From assembly GCA_963677605.2 (NCBI GenBank), contig CAXXDX010000007.1, positions 682,001 to 746,000 of the forward strand: a stretch of 64,000 nucleotides of DNA, read 5' to 3'. Below, piece after piece: positions 51,344 to 59,302 of the stretch; position 1 is the stretch's first letter; each line of letters opens with the position of its first letter. A program made the translations under genes and the position numbers. A model generated the notes under the pieces. That model made no database searches. It saw only the letters and a program-made list of their open reading frames with translations, and was not told the DNA's origin. Origin of the DNA: JAGLOK01 sp963677605 (GTDB lineage: Bacteria; Bacillota; Clostridia; Christensenellales; UMGS416).

Positions 51344-53395
51344 TTAAACTTCGGCTACATTTATAAATGCATCTACAATTTCCGGATCAAACTGTGTTCC
51401 GGAATTTTTTTTGATTTCATCAAGGGCTTCTTTTCCTGAAATGCTCTTGCTGTAAGGCCTGTCGTTTGTCATTGCGTCAAATGCATCGACTACCGAGATT
51501 ATGCGGGCAGGAAGAGGAATGTCGTTTTCTTTAAGACCTCTGGGATAACCGTTTCCATCCCATCTTTCGTGGTGGCTTAAGATGAAATCTGCAATAGGAG
51601 AAAGTTCAGGAGATGAAATTGCTATTCTGTATCCTATTTCAGGATGTCTTTTCATTTGTATCCATTCGGTTTCGTTGAGCTTACCCGGCTTTTTAAGAAC
51701 GTTGTCATCCACGCCGATTTTGCCTATGTCATGAAGCATGGCGAGCAATTCAAGCTCATCCAGATGATTATTTGAGAGTTTAAGGAACTTTCCGATTTTG
51801 TTTGCGAAAAACGCCAGCCTCTCGGAGTGTTCTTTTGTTTCATTGCTTCTTTCATACATAGTAGCTTGAATGGATTTTATTATAGCATTGTGGACGCTCT
51901 TGTTTTCCAGCAGCTTACGGTTATACATATAGTTTTCTGCGATTTTAATTATTTCATCAATAGATTCCCTGTTGTCTGACTTTGTGGCATATCCCAACGA
52001 TACGGAGAAATAGTAGTCTTGTTCTCTTGAGCCTGAATTTTTCTTTTTGCAGTATTTCTGAACTTGAGCTACTTTTTTTTCTGCCTCAACGCTGTCTGTG
52101 TTAGGAAGAATCATTATAAATTCATCTCCGCCTGTTCTTGCGGAAAAGTCAAATTCACCTGAGCAGGTTTTTAGTATATCTGCGACTTCTTTTATAAGAC
52201 TGTCTCCGTAGTCATGGCCTAAAGTGTCGTTTATAAGCTTTAATCCATTGATGTCGCCTGCTATTATTGATATTGGCAGATTTTCCTCAACATCAATTAG
52301 ATGCTTTTGTTCTTCAAGCCATCTCCTGTTATGAAGGCCTGTAAGCACATCGTACTGATTAAGATACATTATCTTATCTTCTTTGTTTTTGCGTTCAGTT
52401 ATATCTATTATTATTCCTTCGAGAGTTTTAATGTTGCCTTTTGAGTTATATACTCCTTTGCCTTGCTCATAAACCCATTTCTTTTCGCCTTGGGCTGTAA
52501 CTATCTGATACTCTCCTCGGTATATATCTTTATTGTTTATTGCCTTTTCCCATTCGTTCCAGATATCTTCCCTGTATTCTTCGGAGATTATCTCATTATA
52601 TGCCAACTCATTGTTGTTTAGCAGACTTGAGCTGGGATACCCGGTCAGTTCAAAACAGCCTTCTGAAATATATTCCATAGTCCAGTTTTTGTCATACTTG
52701 CACCTATACACCATGCCTCTAATATTTGAAAGCAAAACTGACTTGCTGGCTTCGCTGCGGCGAAGCATTTTTCTGGATCTTTCCAATGCAATGTTTTGTT
52801 TTGAAAGAGCTTTATAAATAAGGTGTATTAGAGCCATGAGCCCAATTCCGCCAAGCTGTGCCGTAAGTGCATTAATCATCCATATATCTTTATATGTTTC
52901 CATAGGATAGCCGTCAAAGACACCTGTATATAATAAAGCAGTAATAATTGAAAACACTATCAAATTTGATGCAAGGAAGTAAATAAGCTTACGGCTGTCC
53001 AGAATTATACCCGCAAGAAACATTATGGCTATAACGGAAATTATCCCTGCCCCTTTATTGCCGGTAGAGATTAATACAACTATGCTGAATGCATATAAAG
53101 ACATGACGATATACATCTGTCTTGCTTTAATGCTTAGCTTTTTGTTCAGCATAACGAGTATCATTGCAATAACTGATAGGATTTCAACTATACTAAAAAG
53201 CGGCATTTCATTTTTGAGGTACATATACGCGCCGAAAAGAAAAAGCGGCATTACAATTATCACAACAAAAAGTGACAATCCTATGAAAAGAGATTGGCTT
53301 AATGATTCTGAAAGGGAAGATGTTTGTTTTCTGGTTTTTTCATCAATAAAATATCTTCCCAGTTTATTGAGTTTTTTTGTAGAAAAGATTTTCAT
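51344..53395 (-). CDS. Membrane PAS-GGDEF-HD-GYP signalling protein
   Basis: A 683-residue protein: about six membrane segments (35-200), a PAS domain (about 215-335, with EGCFELTGYPSSS), a GGDEF domain (about 340-490; RTGGDEFIMIL at the active loop) and an HD-GYP domain (about 500-683; HDIGKIGVDD, HHERWDGNGYPRGL). It combines cyclic di-GMP synthesis and breakdown domains, as in bifunctional turnover proteins; whether both are active is unknown. The upstream region (53396-53686) is mostly AT-rich with no clear gene. Confidence 0.9.
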   Translation of the reverse strand: MKIFSTKKLNKLGRYFIDEKTRKQTSSLSESLSQSLFIGLSLFVVIIVMPLFLFGAYMYLKNEMPLFSIVEILSVIAMILVMLNKKLSIKARQMYIVMSLYAFSIVVLISTGNKGAGIISVIAIMFLAGIILDSRKLIYFLASNLIVFSIITALLYTGVFDGYPMETYKDIWMINALTAQLGGIGLMALIHLIYKALSKQNIALERSRKMLRRSEASKSVLLSNIRGMVYRCKYDKNWTMEYISEGCFELTGYPSSSLLNNNELAYNEIISEEYREDIWNEWEKAINNKDIYRGEYQIVTAQGEKKWVYEQGKGVYNSKGNIKTLEGIIIDITERKNKEDKIMYLNQYDVLTGLHNRRWLEEQKHLIDVEENLPISIIAGDINGLKLINDTLGHDYGDSLIKEVADILKTCSGEFDFSARTGGDEFIMILPNTDSVEAEKKVAQVQKYCKKKNSGSREQDYYFSVSLGYATKSDNRESIDEIIKIAENYMYNRKLLENKSVHNAIIKSIQATMYERSNETKEHSERLAFFANKIGKFLKLSNNHLDELELLAMLHDIGKIGVDDNVLKKPGKLNETEWIQMKRHPEIGYRIAISSPELSPIADFILSHHERWDGNGYPRGLKENDIPLPARIISVVDAFDAMTNDRPYSKSISGKEALDEIKKNSGTQFDPEIVDAFINVAEV

Positions 53396-53686
53396 TTTTA
53401 TATCTTTTTTTTGTAGTGCAAACCTTGTGCAGTGCTTGAAAGAAGTTGACTTCTTGATTTGGTAACGTCCAATTATCTATATTTTACTCATTATTTTTAT
53501 AAATTACAAATATGTACATTCAATATTGTTTATATCGGTATGTTTTTTATAACTTTTAGAAGAAGAGATAAATTTGGCTTGGTAATGTAGTATAGAAATA
53601 ACAATGGAAGTAGTATAAAATATGATTATAGTTGTTCCTGTGTAGTAAGTATATACACTCAAACTTTAAAATATGAGGAGGAAGCA

Positions 53687-54676
53687 ATGTATAAAGCAAG
53701 CGATAACCGTTATGAGGAGATGGAATACAGAAGATGCGGAAAAAGCGGCCTGAAGATTCCGCTGGTTTCTCTGGGAATGTGGCATAACTTTGGCGGAAAT
53801 GATAAATTTGAAAACGCAAGAGAAATGGTGCGCTATGCTTTTGACCATGGAATAACGCATTTTGACCTTGCAAACAACTACGGACCTCCCGCGGGATCGG
53901 CAGAAGAAAGCTTTGGAGAAATACTAAAAAAAGACTTTCTCGCATACAGAGACGAAATGATAATTTCATCCAAAGCCGGATACCACATGTGGCCGGGACC
54001 ATATGGTGATTTCGGTTCAAAGAAATACCTTGTCTCATCGCTTGACCAAAGCTTAAAGCGTATGGGGCTTGATTATGTGGATATATTCTATCACCACAGG
54101 CCTGATCCGAACACACCTCTTGAAGAAACTATGAGCGCGTTGGATTTAATAGTCCGACAGGGAAAAGCTCTCTATGTGGGATTGTCAAACTACTATGATG
54201 CGGACATGCTTGAAAAAGCACTCGGCATATTAAAGGATCTTGGAACTCCGTGCGTTTTGCATCAGGTAAAATACTCTATGTTTGCAAGGCAGATTGAAGG
54301 TGCTGTATTGGACAGCACATATGATAACGGAGCAGGCACAATATGCTTTTCTCCACTTGCGCAAGGCCTTTTAACCGATAAATATTTAAAGGGAATTCCT
54401 GAGGATTCAAGGGCAGCAGGTGCAAGTGTTTTTCTTAAAAAAGAATCGATTAGCGAAGAATTAATAGATAAAGTCAGAAGACTTAATGAAATTGCAAAAA
54501 AGAGAAACCAGTCACTTGCACAGATGGCGCTTTCCTGGGCAGTGCGCGATGAAAGAGTGACGTCGGTATTAATCGGTGCAAGCAAAGTTTCTCAGATAGA
54601 AGATAACCTCGAAATTATTAACGCTGCTGATTTTAGCGAAAATGAAATCGAGGCTATAGAAGAAGTTTTAAGCTGA
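53687..54676 (+). CDS. Aldo/keto reductase (YghZ-like)
   Basis: A 329-residue NADPH-dependent reductase with the aldo/keto barrel. MEYRRCGKSGLKIPLVSLGMW at the start (written as MEYRRCGKSG and LKIPLVSLG), FDLANNYGPPAGSAEESFG with the catalytic Asp and Tyr, SKAGYHMWPG near the catalytic Lys, and HQVKYSMFAR. YghZ-type enzymes reduce L-glyceraldehyde 3-phosphate or methylglyoxal. A GGAGG site precedes the ATG. Single gene. Confidence 0.93.
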   Translation: MYKASDNRYEEMEYRRCGKSGLKIPLVSLGMWHNFGGNDKFENAREMVRYAFDHGITHFDLANNYGPPAGSAEESFGEILKKDFLAYRDEMIISSKAGYHMWPGPYGDFGSKKYLVSSLDQSLKRMGLDYVDIFYHHRPDPNTPLEETMSALDLIVRQGKALYVGLSNYYDADMLEKALGILKDLGTPCVLHQVKYSMFARQIEGAVLDSTYDNGAGTICFSPLAQGLLTDKYLKGIPEDSRAAGASVFLKKESISEELIDKVRRLNEIAKKRNQSLAQMALSWAVRDERVTSVLIGASKVSQIEDNLEIINAADFSENEIEAIEEVLS

Positions 54677-54710
54677 GCAATAATTTTGGTTCTTTATAGC
54701 AAAAACAAAA

Positions 54711-56114
54711 TTAAATATTAAGTATTTTAGATGCCGAATCGGAATCCTTTTCGTAGGCTTCGCTGCAATATCTTTCAAAAGCTTTTTTGTTGGTTTTTCC
54801 GAGATTGATGCTTACAGGTCCTTTTACGCAACCGCCTTTGCATGCCATGCCTTCAATGAATGTTCGTTCTAAACGTCCTGCTTTAAGCATTCTTAATGCT
54901 TTATCAATTTCGTCAAATCCGTTGCAGGTAATAACATTGTAGTCGCCAACAGGTTCTATGCTCTCGAGCTGTTTTTTAAGAGCGCCGGAGACTCCGCCGC
55001 TAATTGCGAACTTTCTGCCGTAATATGAGGCATTGTCAAGAGGCGATACTGCCATATCGTCAATGCTATCAATGTCTACCATACCGCTGAGTTCTTCGAA
55101 TGTTAAAACGTAGTCAACGACGGTATCTGCCATCTCTTCTTTTTTCGCTATACACGGACCAAAGAAAACAACTTTGCAGTTGGGCTCAACGGATTTAATA
55201 ATCTTGGCTGTTTCAACCATAGGAGACACTGATTTTGATATATATTTTTCAAGCTGAGGATAATTCTTTTTTATATAACTTACAAACGCAGGACAGCATG
55301 AGCTTGTCATTACCCCGTTGTCTTTAATCACATCAGCAAACTCCAACGCCTCGTGTCTAATGACAACATCGGCTCCCAACGCAACTTCGACCACGTCTTT
55401 AAAGCCTATCTCTTTTATGGCGCTTACCACTTTGCCTACTTCCGTATATCCGAATGCTTCAGCGATTGACGGAGCAACCATGGCGATGACTGGCGATTTC
55501 TCTTGTTTAAGCTCCTGTATTACCTGCACTATTTGCGATCTGTCCTGAACTGCGCCGAAAGGGCATATCTGGACACATGCACCGCATCTTATGCATTTTT
55601 CATCGTCTATATCAGCCTGTCCGTCGCAGCTTACAGTGATAGCATCCACCGGGCACACTTTCATACAAGGGCGTTTTACATCCGCAATAGCGTCATAGGG
55701 GCAAGCAGCTTTGCATTTTCCGCATTCAATGCACTTTTCGCTGTCAATCACTGCTTTTTTATCAACTATTGATATAGCTCCCACTGGACAGCTTTGGCGG
55801 CACCTGTTTGAAATGCAGCCTCTGCACATATCTGAAACTGCATATCTGTTAGGGGTACATCCGTTGCACGCAGAATATAAAACTTCCACAACATTTTTAT
55901 CTTTTTCAATACCTGAAACGGTTGATTTCACTCGCTCGTTTGTTACGGCCCGTTCGTGGTATATGCAACATCTGAATCTGGGATTTGGGCCGGGATTTAG
56001 TTTGTTTGCGATATCCATTTTCTCTTCGTTGAGTCTTCCGCTTCTAGCAAGTACGGTAACTTCATGATAGACTTCGTTTTTAACTTTCTGTACGTGGTTT
56101 TCAAATTTTCTCAT
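54711..56114 (-). CDS. Group-B-like [FeFe] hydrogenase with two to four iron-sulfur motifs
   Basis: A 467-residue monomeric hydrogenase homologue. Ferredoxin-like Cys motifs (at about 97-109, 128-138, 150-154 and 174-184) lead to the H-cluster domain. The active-site ligands are in TSSCCPAF (Cys273-Cys274), GPCIAK (Cys321) and MACKGGCVKG (Cys425, Cys429), with the proton-relay Cys in the first. I start at 56114 (GGAG 7 nt upstream); the frame extends 21 codons but would overlap the phosphatase by 77 bp instead of 14. Last gene of the adhE operon. Likely H2 evolution or sensing; the direction cannot be told. Maturation genes (HydEFG) are not here. Confidence 0.88.
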   Translation of the reverse strand: MRKFENHVQKVKNEVYHEVTVLARSGRLNEEKMDIANKLNPGPNPRFRCCIYHERAVTNERVKSTVSGIEKDKNVVEVLYSACNGCTPNRYAVSDMCRGCISNRCRQSCPVGAISIVDKKAVIDSEKCIECGKCKAACPYDAIADVKRPCMKVCPVDAITVSCDGQADIDDEKCIRCGACVQICPFGAVQDRSQIVQVIQELKQEKSPVIAMVAPSIAEAFGYTEVGKVVSAIKEIGFKDVVEVALGADVVIRHEALEFADVIKDNGVMTSSCCPAFVSYIKKNYPQLEKYISKSVSPMVETAKIIKSVEPNCKVVFFGPCIAKKEEMADTVVDYVLTFEELSGMVDIDSIDDMAVSPLDNASYYGRKFAISGGVSGALKKQLESIEPVGDYNVITCNGFDEIDKALRMLKAGRLERTFIEGMACKGGCVKGPVSINLGKTNKKAFERYCSEAYEKDSDSASKILNI

Positions 56115-57288
56115 ATTTATGCTCCGAAATATACTCCAGTTCAACTTCCTTGCCAAGGCTTTTGAGTGCTTCCACAAGCTCTATTACAACATTTATCTTA
56201 AAACTTAAATCAACAGGGAAATAATGGTTTTGGTGAGCCTGATTTACGGCTTTTCCAAACCAGATTTTTATACTTGTGCTCTCTTCAAGAAAAAGCTTAA
56301 GCATTCTTGTTGCTCCGTCTTTTTTGTCTAAATCCACACTCTTATAGTCAGTCTTATATTTTTTTATAAGCTCAGTGCATTTTGACATTGTAACAACACC
56401 TTCCGTAACAAGATCCACTCCATTGATGCTTGCTGTAACCGGAACTTTGCTGTCTATATAATCAAGGTTTGCTTTAAGTTCGCTTCCTGTTTCGCGTGCG
56501 TATATCTGTGCCGTAGTTCCGCCGCTTATCATTTTCTTTCCTTGAAGCCTTTTAAAATAGTCAATGAAGGCGGAATCCAGCTCTTTGTCTGCGGGCGGAC
56601 CGGTGAATACATTTAAAAGCTGCTGAGGACGGATTTTTATAGTGACCACAGTTGTGTCGTCATCTGGCTCGTTGTCATATAAATCGGAGCAGGCATTAAG
56701 AAGTTTGTTACATAAACTAAAGGCTGTTTTTGTATTCTGTCTTTCAAGAAACAGGGCAACATACTCCCATTTCCACCCGAACGGAAGGTATTTCCCTGCT
56801 CCTGCGTGAATTACGCCATCGCTTAGGATATACACAACATCATTTTCTTCAAGTTTGAAACGGCTTGTATATACATCTTTTTCATGAACTTTGATGAGTT
56901 TCTTTTCGGTCTCAAGAACCTTACCTTTTCTCATGAAGAAAAATGATGGATTGTCATACTCATATATCTGGCAGTTTAAGTCCTTGTCTATTTCGACTAT
57001 GCTAAAAGTTGAGTATGCGATTTTACGAACACTGCAGACAGGAAGTGTGTGCATGATGGTGTCCACAACCTCGCTGATCCCGGCGTTTCGCTTAATCATG
57101 GTAACTGCTATCTGCGATGTCAGCGTTGCCAGTATGTTTGCCTTTACTCCGCTGCCTAATCCGTCCGCAAGAACTGCGATTATGCGCTCTTCTGATTTAT
57201 ATATCTGTACCTTGTCTCCGCACAGGCTCTCGTTTTTTTTGTTAAGGCTGTTGTAGGAGATATCTACAAATGCCTCTGTTCTGGTCAT
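56101..57288 (-). CDS. SpoIIE/PP2C-type serine phosphatase of the hydrogenase operon
   Basis: A 395-residue protein. The N-terminal PP2C domain (about 10-220) has the metal-binding Asp residues in LADGLGSGVKA (Asp42), SDGVIH (157-159) and DDDTTVV (210-212). A C-terminal domain (about 250-395) has no recognised motif. No membrane segment. The start follows GGAG 7 nt upstream and the hydS stop lies 4 bp before. PP2C phosphatases are found next to sensory [FeFe] hydrogenases, so this is probably the output or reset part of the sensor. Target unknown. Confidence 0.88.
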   Translation of the reverse strand: MTRTEAFVDISYNSLNKKNESLCGDKVQIYKSEERIIAVLADGLGSGVKANILATLTSQIAVTMIKRNAGISEVVDTIMHTLPVCSVRKIAYSTFSIVEIDKDLNCQIYEYDNPSFFFMRKGKVLETEKKLIKVHEKDVYTSRFKLEENDVVYILSDGVIHAGAGKYLPFGWKWEYVALFLERQNTKTAFSLCNKLLNACSDLYDNEPDDDTTVVTIKIRPQQLLNVFTGPPADKELDSAFIDYFKRLQGKKMISGGTTAQIYARETGSELKANLDYIDSKVPVTASINGVDLVTEGVVTMSKCTELIKKYKTDYKSVDLDKKDGATRMLKLFLEESTSIKIWFGKAVNQAHQNHYFPVDLSFKINVVIELVEALKSLGKEVELEYISEHKYEKI

Positions 57289-57292
57289 TGTG

Positions 57293-58978
57293 CTACTCCC
57301 TTATTATCAGGTCACGAAGCTCGTTGAGGCTCATTCTGGTCTCGGCGGTTGTTTCTCCCAGAAGACCTGCTATTTCCTGAACAACCCGCATCTGCTTGTC
57401 GATTACTTCGTTTGTTTTTTCCAGCGTATCTTTTTTCATTCTTTCAAGCTCGATTTTATTTTTCTCGTGAGCCGAAATATCCATAAAGAATATTGTTGTC
57501 TGGTTCTTTTGTTCGTCATAGATTAAATCCACTAAAAAGAACCTGTCCAAAGAGTTTTCATATATTTTTTGAGACATCACGTTTTGGCTGTGATTTAAAA
57601 GCCCGGGGAACTCATCGCTGTTTACTATAAAGTCAATCGGCAGACCTATTGAGCTTATTCCGTTGTTTTTGTTAAAAAGAAGGTCAAACTTCGGGTTTGT
57701 AATAGTTACGAGATTGTCTTCGTCCAGCACACATATACCGTTTGGGCTGTTTGCTATAAGCCTCGAATGCTCTTCTTCGGCAATCTCGCGAAGATATGGC
57801 AGACAGTCTGTATAGTTTGAGTACCCGTTATATACGGCCAGCGCTTTGTCAATGCACGTGTCATATCCGCATGCACCGCAGTTGAGCTGGTCTTTTTTTG
57901 AGTACTTTCTCATCTTCGCTAAAATCCCGTTGAGGTCATCACAATCTGGCTGTTTGTCATTTATGTCTCTTTGCATGAATGTTTTTGAAAGATCCAAACT
58001 TTGCGTCTCGATGCTTTTAACTATATCTTCTTTTGAGATGCTCTCTATCCGCTTTTTCATGCGCAGCTTTTGCGTGTAATGGCTGGCTTTTTGCTCTTTG
58101 GGAATTTCCGGACCGTTAAGGCAGCTGCCTTTGCATATGTTAAGCTCGATGCTGAGGTTGGACACTTTGTTGTTTAGTATGTCATCCAAAATACTTTTGC
58201 AGTTGTCTATACCGTCCACATGGATATACTTATATTCTTTGTTGGAGACTTCGCAGCCAAGCGGGAAGCCCTTTCCTGTTAAAGTCCCGTATTTATCAAA
58301 CGGCGTCGGAGGCTGTTCGTTTAAGACTATGTTTTTTTCTTCAAACCACTTGCAAAGCTGAGTGAATGTTATAACTGCATCCACATCACCGCAGCTTTCC
58401 TGAGCTTCCGTTATTTTAGCAAGACACGGACCTATGAACACTACAAAACAGTCTTCGCCAAATCTTTTTTTTATGTGTTTGCCATGAGCTACCATCGGCG
58501 AGACTACCTTGAGCATGGAATCTATCAAGCTCGGATAATGACTTTCTACAAGATACGTAGCAGAAGGGCAGCATGTTGTGATTATGTTTTCGCTGGTGCA
58601 GTCTTTAATAACTTTCGCATACTCGTTAAAAACAAGTTCTGCTCCTACTGATGTTTCTTCTACATAGTCAAAGCCTATTTTTTTAAGAGCGGTACAGATG
58701 CTGTTTATATCATCTGCGTCAAATGATGAAACATAAGACGGAGCAAGAGACACTATGGTTTTTCTGTCCGAATCTATTGCTTCTTTTATCTGTGCAAATT
58801 CGTCTACAACAGACAGTGCGTTTTGTGGGCATTGAGAGTGGCACAGTCCGCATTTTATACACTTGTTGTTTATAATCGTGCGTTCATTATTTGTAAATTT
58901 AATAGCCTTTGTCGGACATACTCTAAGGCACTTAAAGCAGTTGTCGCACAGATTTTTGTTAAGCTTTATTAAGTTCAT
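57293..58978 (-). CDS. hydS: Sensory [FeFe] hydrogenase HydS with iron-sulfur and PAS domains
   Basis: A 561-residue cytoplasmic protein. Two [4Fe-4S] motifs (Cys11, 14, 17, 21 and 40, 43, 46, 50) lead to an H-cluster domain with Cys ligands in TTCCPS (136-137), GPCLAK (185) and ICKGSCLNGP (282, 286). A further Fe-S motif CGACGYDTC (367-375) precedes a PAS domain (about 403-510) and a short C-terminal helix. This is the group C/D 'HydS' layout thought to sense hydrogen. No histidine kinase is attached; the next gene encodes a phosphatase instead. GGAG lies 9 nt before the ATG. Sensing role is inferred from family. Confidence 0.9.
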   Translation of the reverse strand: MNLIKLNKNLCDNCFKCLRVCPTKAIKFTNNERTIINNKCIKCGLCHSQCPQNALSVVDEFAQIKEAIDSDRKTIVSLAPSYVSSFDADDINSICTALKKIGFDYVEETSVGAELVFNEYAKVIKDCTSENIITTCCPSATYLVESHYPSLIDSMLKVVSPMVAHGKHIKKRFGEDCFVVFIGPCLAKITEAQESCGDVDAVITFTQLCKWFEEKNIVLNEQPPTPFDKYGTLTGKGFPLGCEVSNKEYKYIHVDGIDNCKSILDDILNNKVSNLSIELNICKGSCLNGPEIPKEQKASHYTQKLRMKKRIESISKEDIVKSIETQSLDLSKTFMQRDINDKQPDCDDLNGILAKMRKYSKKDQLNCGACGYDTCIDKALAVYNGYSNYTDCLPYLREIAEEEHSRLIANSPNGICVLDEDNLVTITNPKFDLLFNKNNGISSIGLPIDFIVNSDEFPGLLNHSQNVMSQKIYENSLDRFFLVDLIYDEQKNQTTIFFMDISAHEKNKIELERMKKDTLEKTNEVIDKQMRVVQEIAGLLGETTAETRMSLNELRDLIIRE

Positions 58979-58981
58979 ACT

Positions 58982-59230
58982 CTATTGCTCCGAAATTTTA
59001 TCCGTTAAAGATGCGAAAAAATTATCACAGGTATCGGGTGTCAGCCAGACTATCTTTTCTCCGTCGATCCTGACGCTAACGCCTTTTCCGCACTCTCCCA
59101 TACAAAAGCATGCTTTAAGATTTATTTTTTCTTCGAGCTTTTTTTCTTCAATGAAAGCTTTAAACTTTTCTATCACTTCATATGCGCCTTTTATATGGCA
59201 TGAACTTCCGATGCATATTTCAACTATCAT
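58982..59230 (-). CDS. Thioredoxin-like [2Fe-2S] ferredoxin (NuoE-type)
   Basis: An 82-residue protein. Cys ligands appear in ICIGSSCHIKG and ACFCMGECGKG, the C-x4-C ... C-x3-C pattern of [2Fe-2S] thioredoxin-like proteins related to NuoE and HydC. I start at 59230 behind AGAGGATT; the frame extends 18 codons with no site. It lies between adhE and hydS and probably passes electrons to the hydrogenase or serves the sensor. Three bp before hydS. Confidence 0.88.
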   Translation of the reverse strand: MIVEICIGSSCHIKGAYEVIEKFKAFIEEKKLEEKINLKACFCMGECGKGVSVRIDGEKIVWLTPDTCDNFFASLTDKISEQ

Positions 59231-59302
59231 AAACTGTAATCCTCTTTCGTTTATTTCGAAAATATGCGGATGGCTGACAAGCATACCACCCGCATGTGTA
59301 TA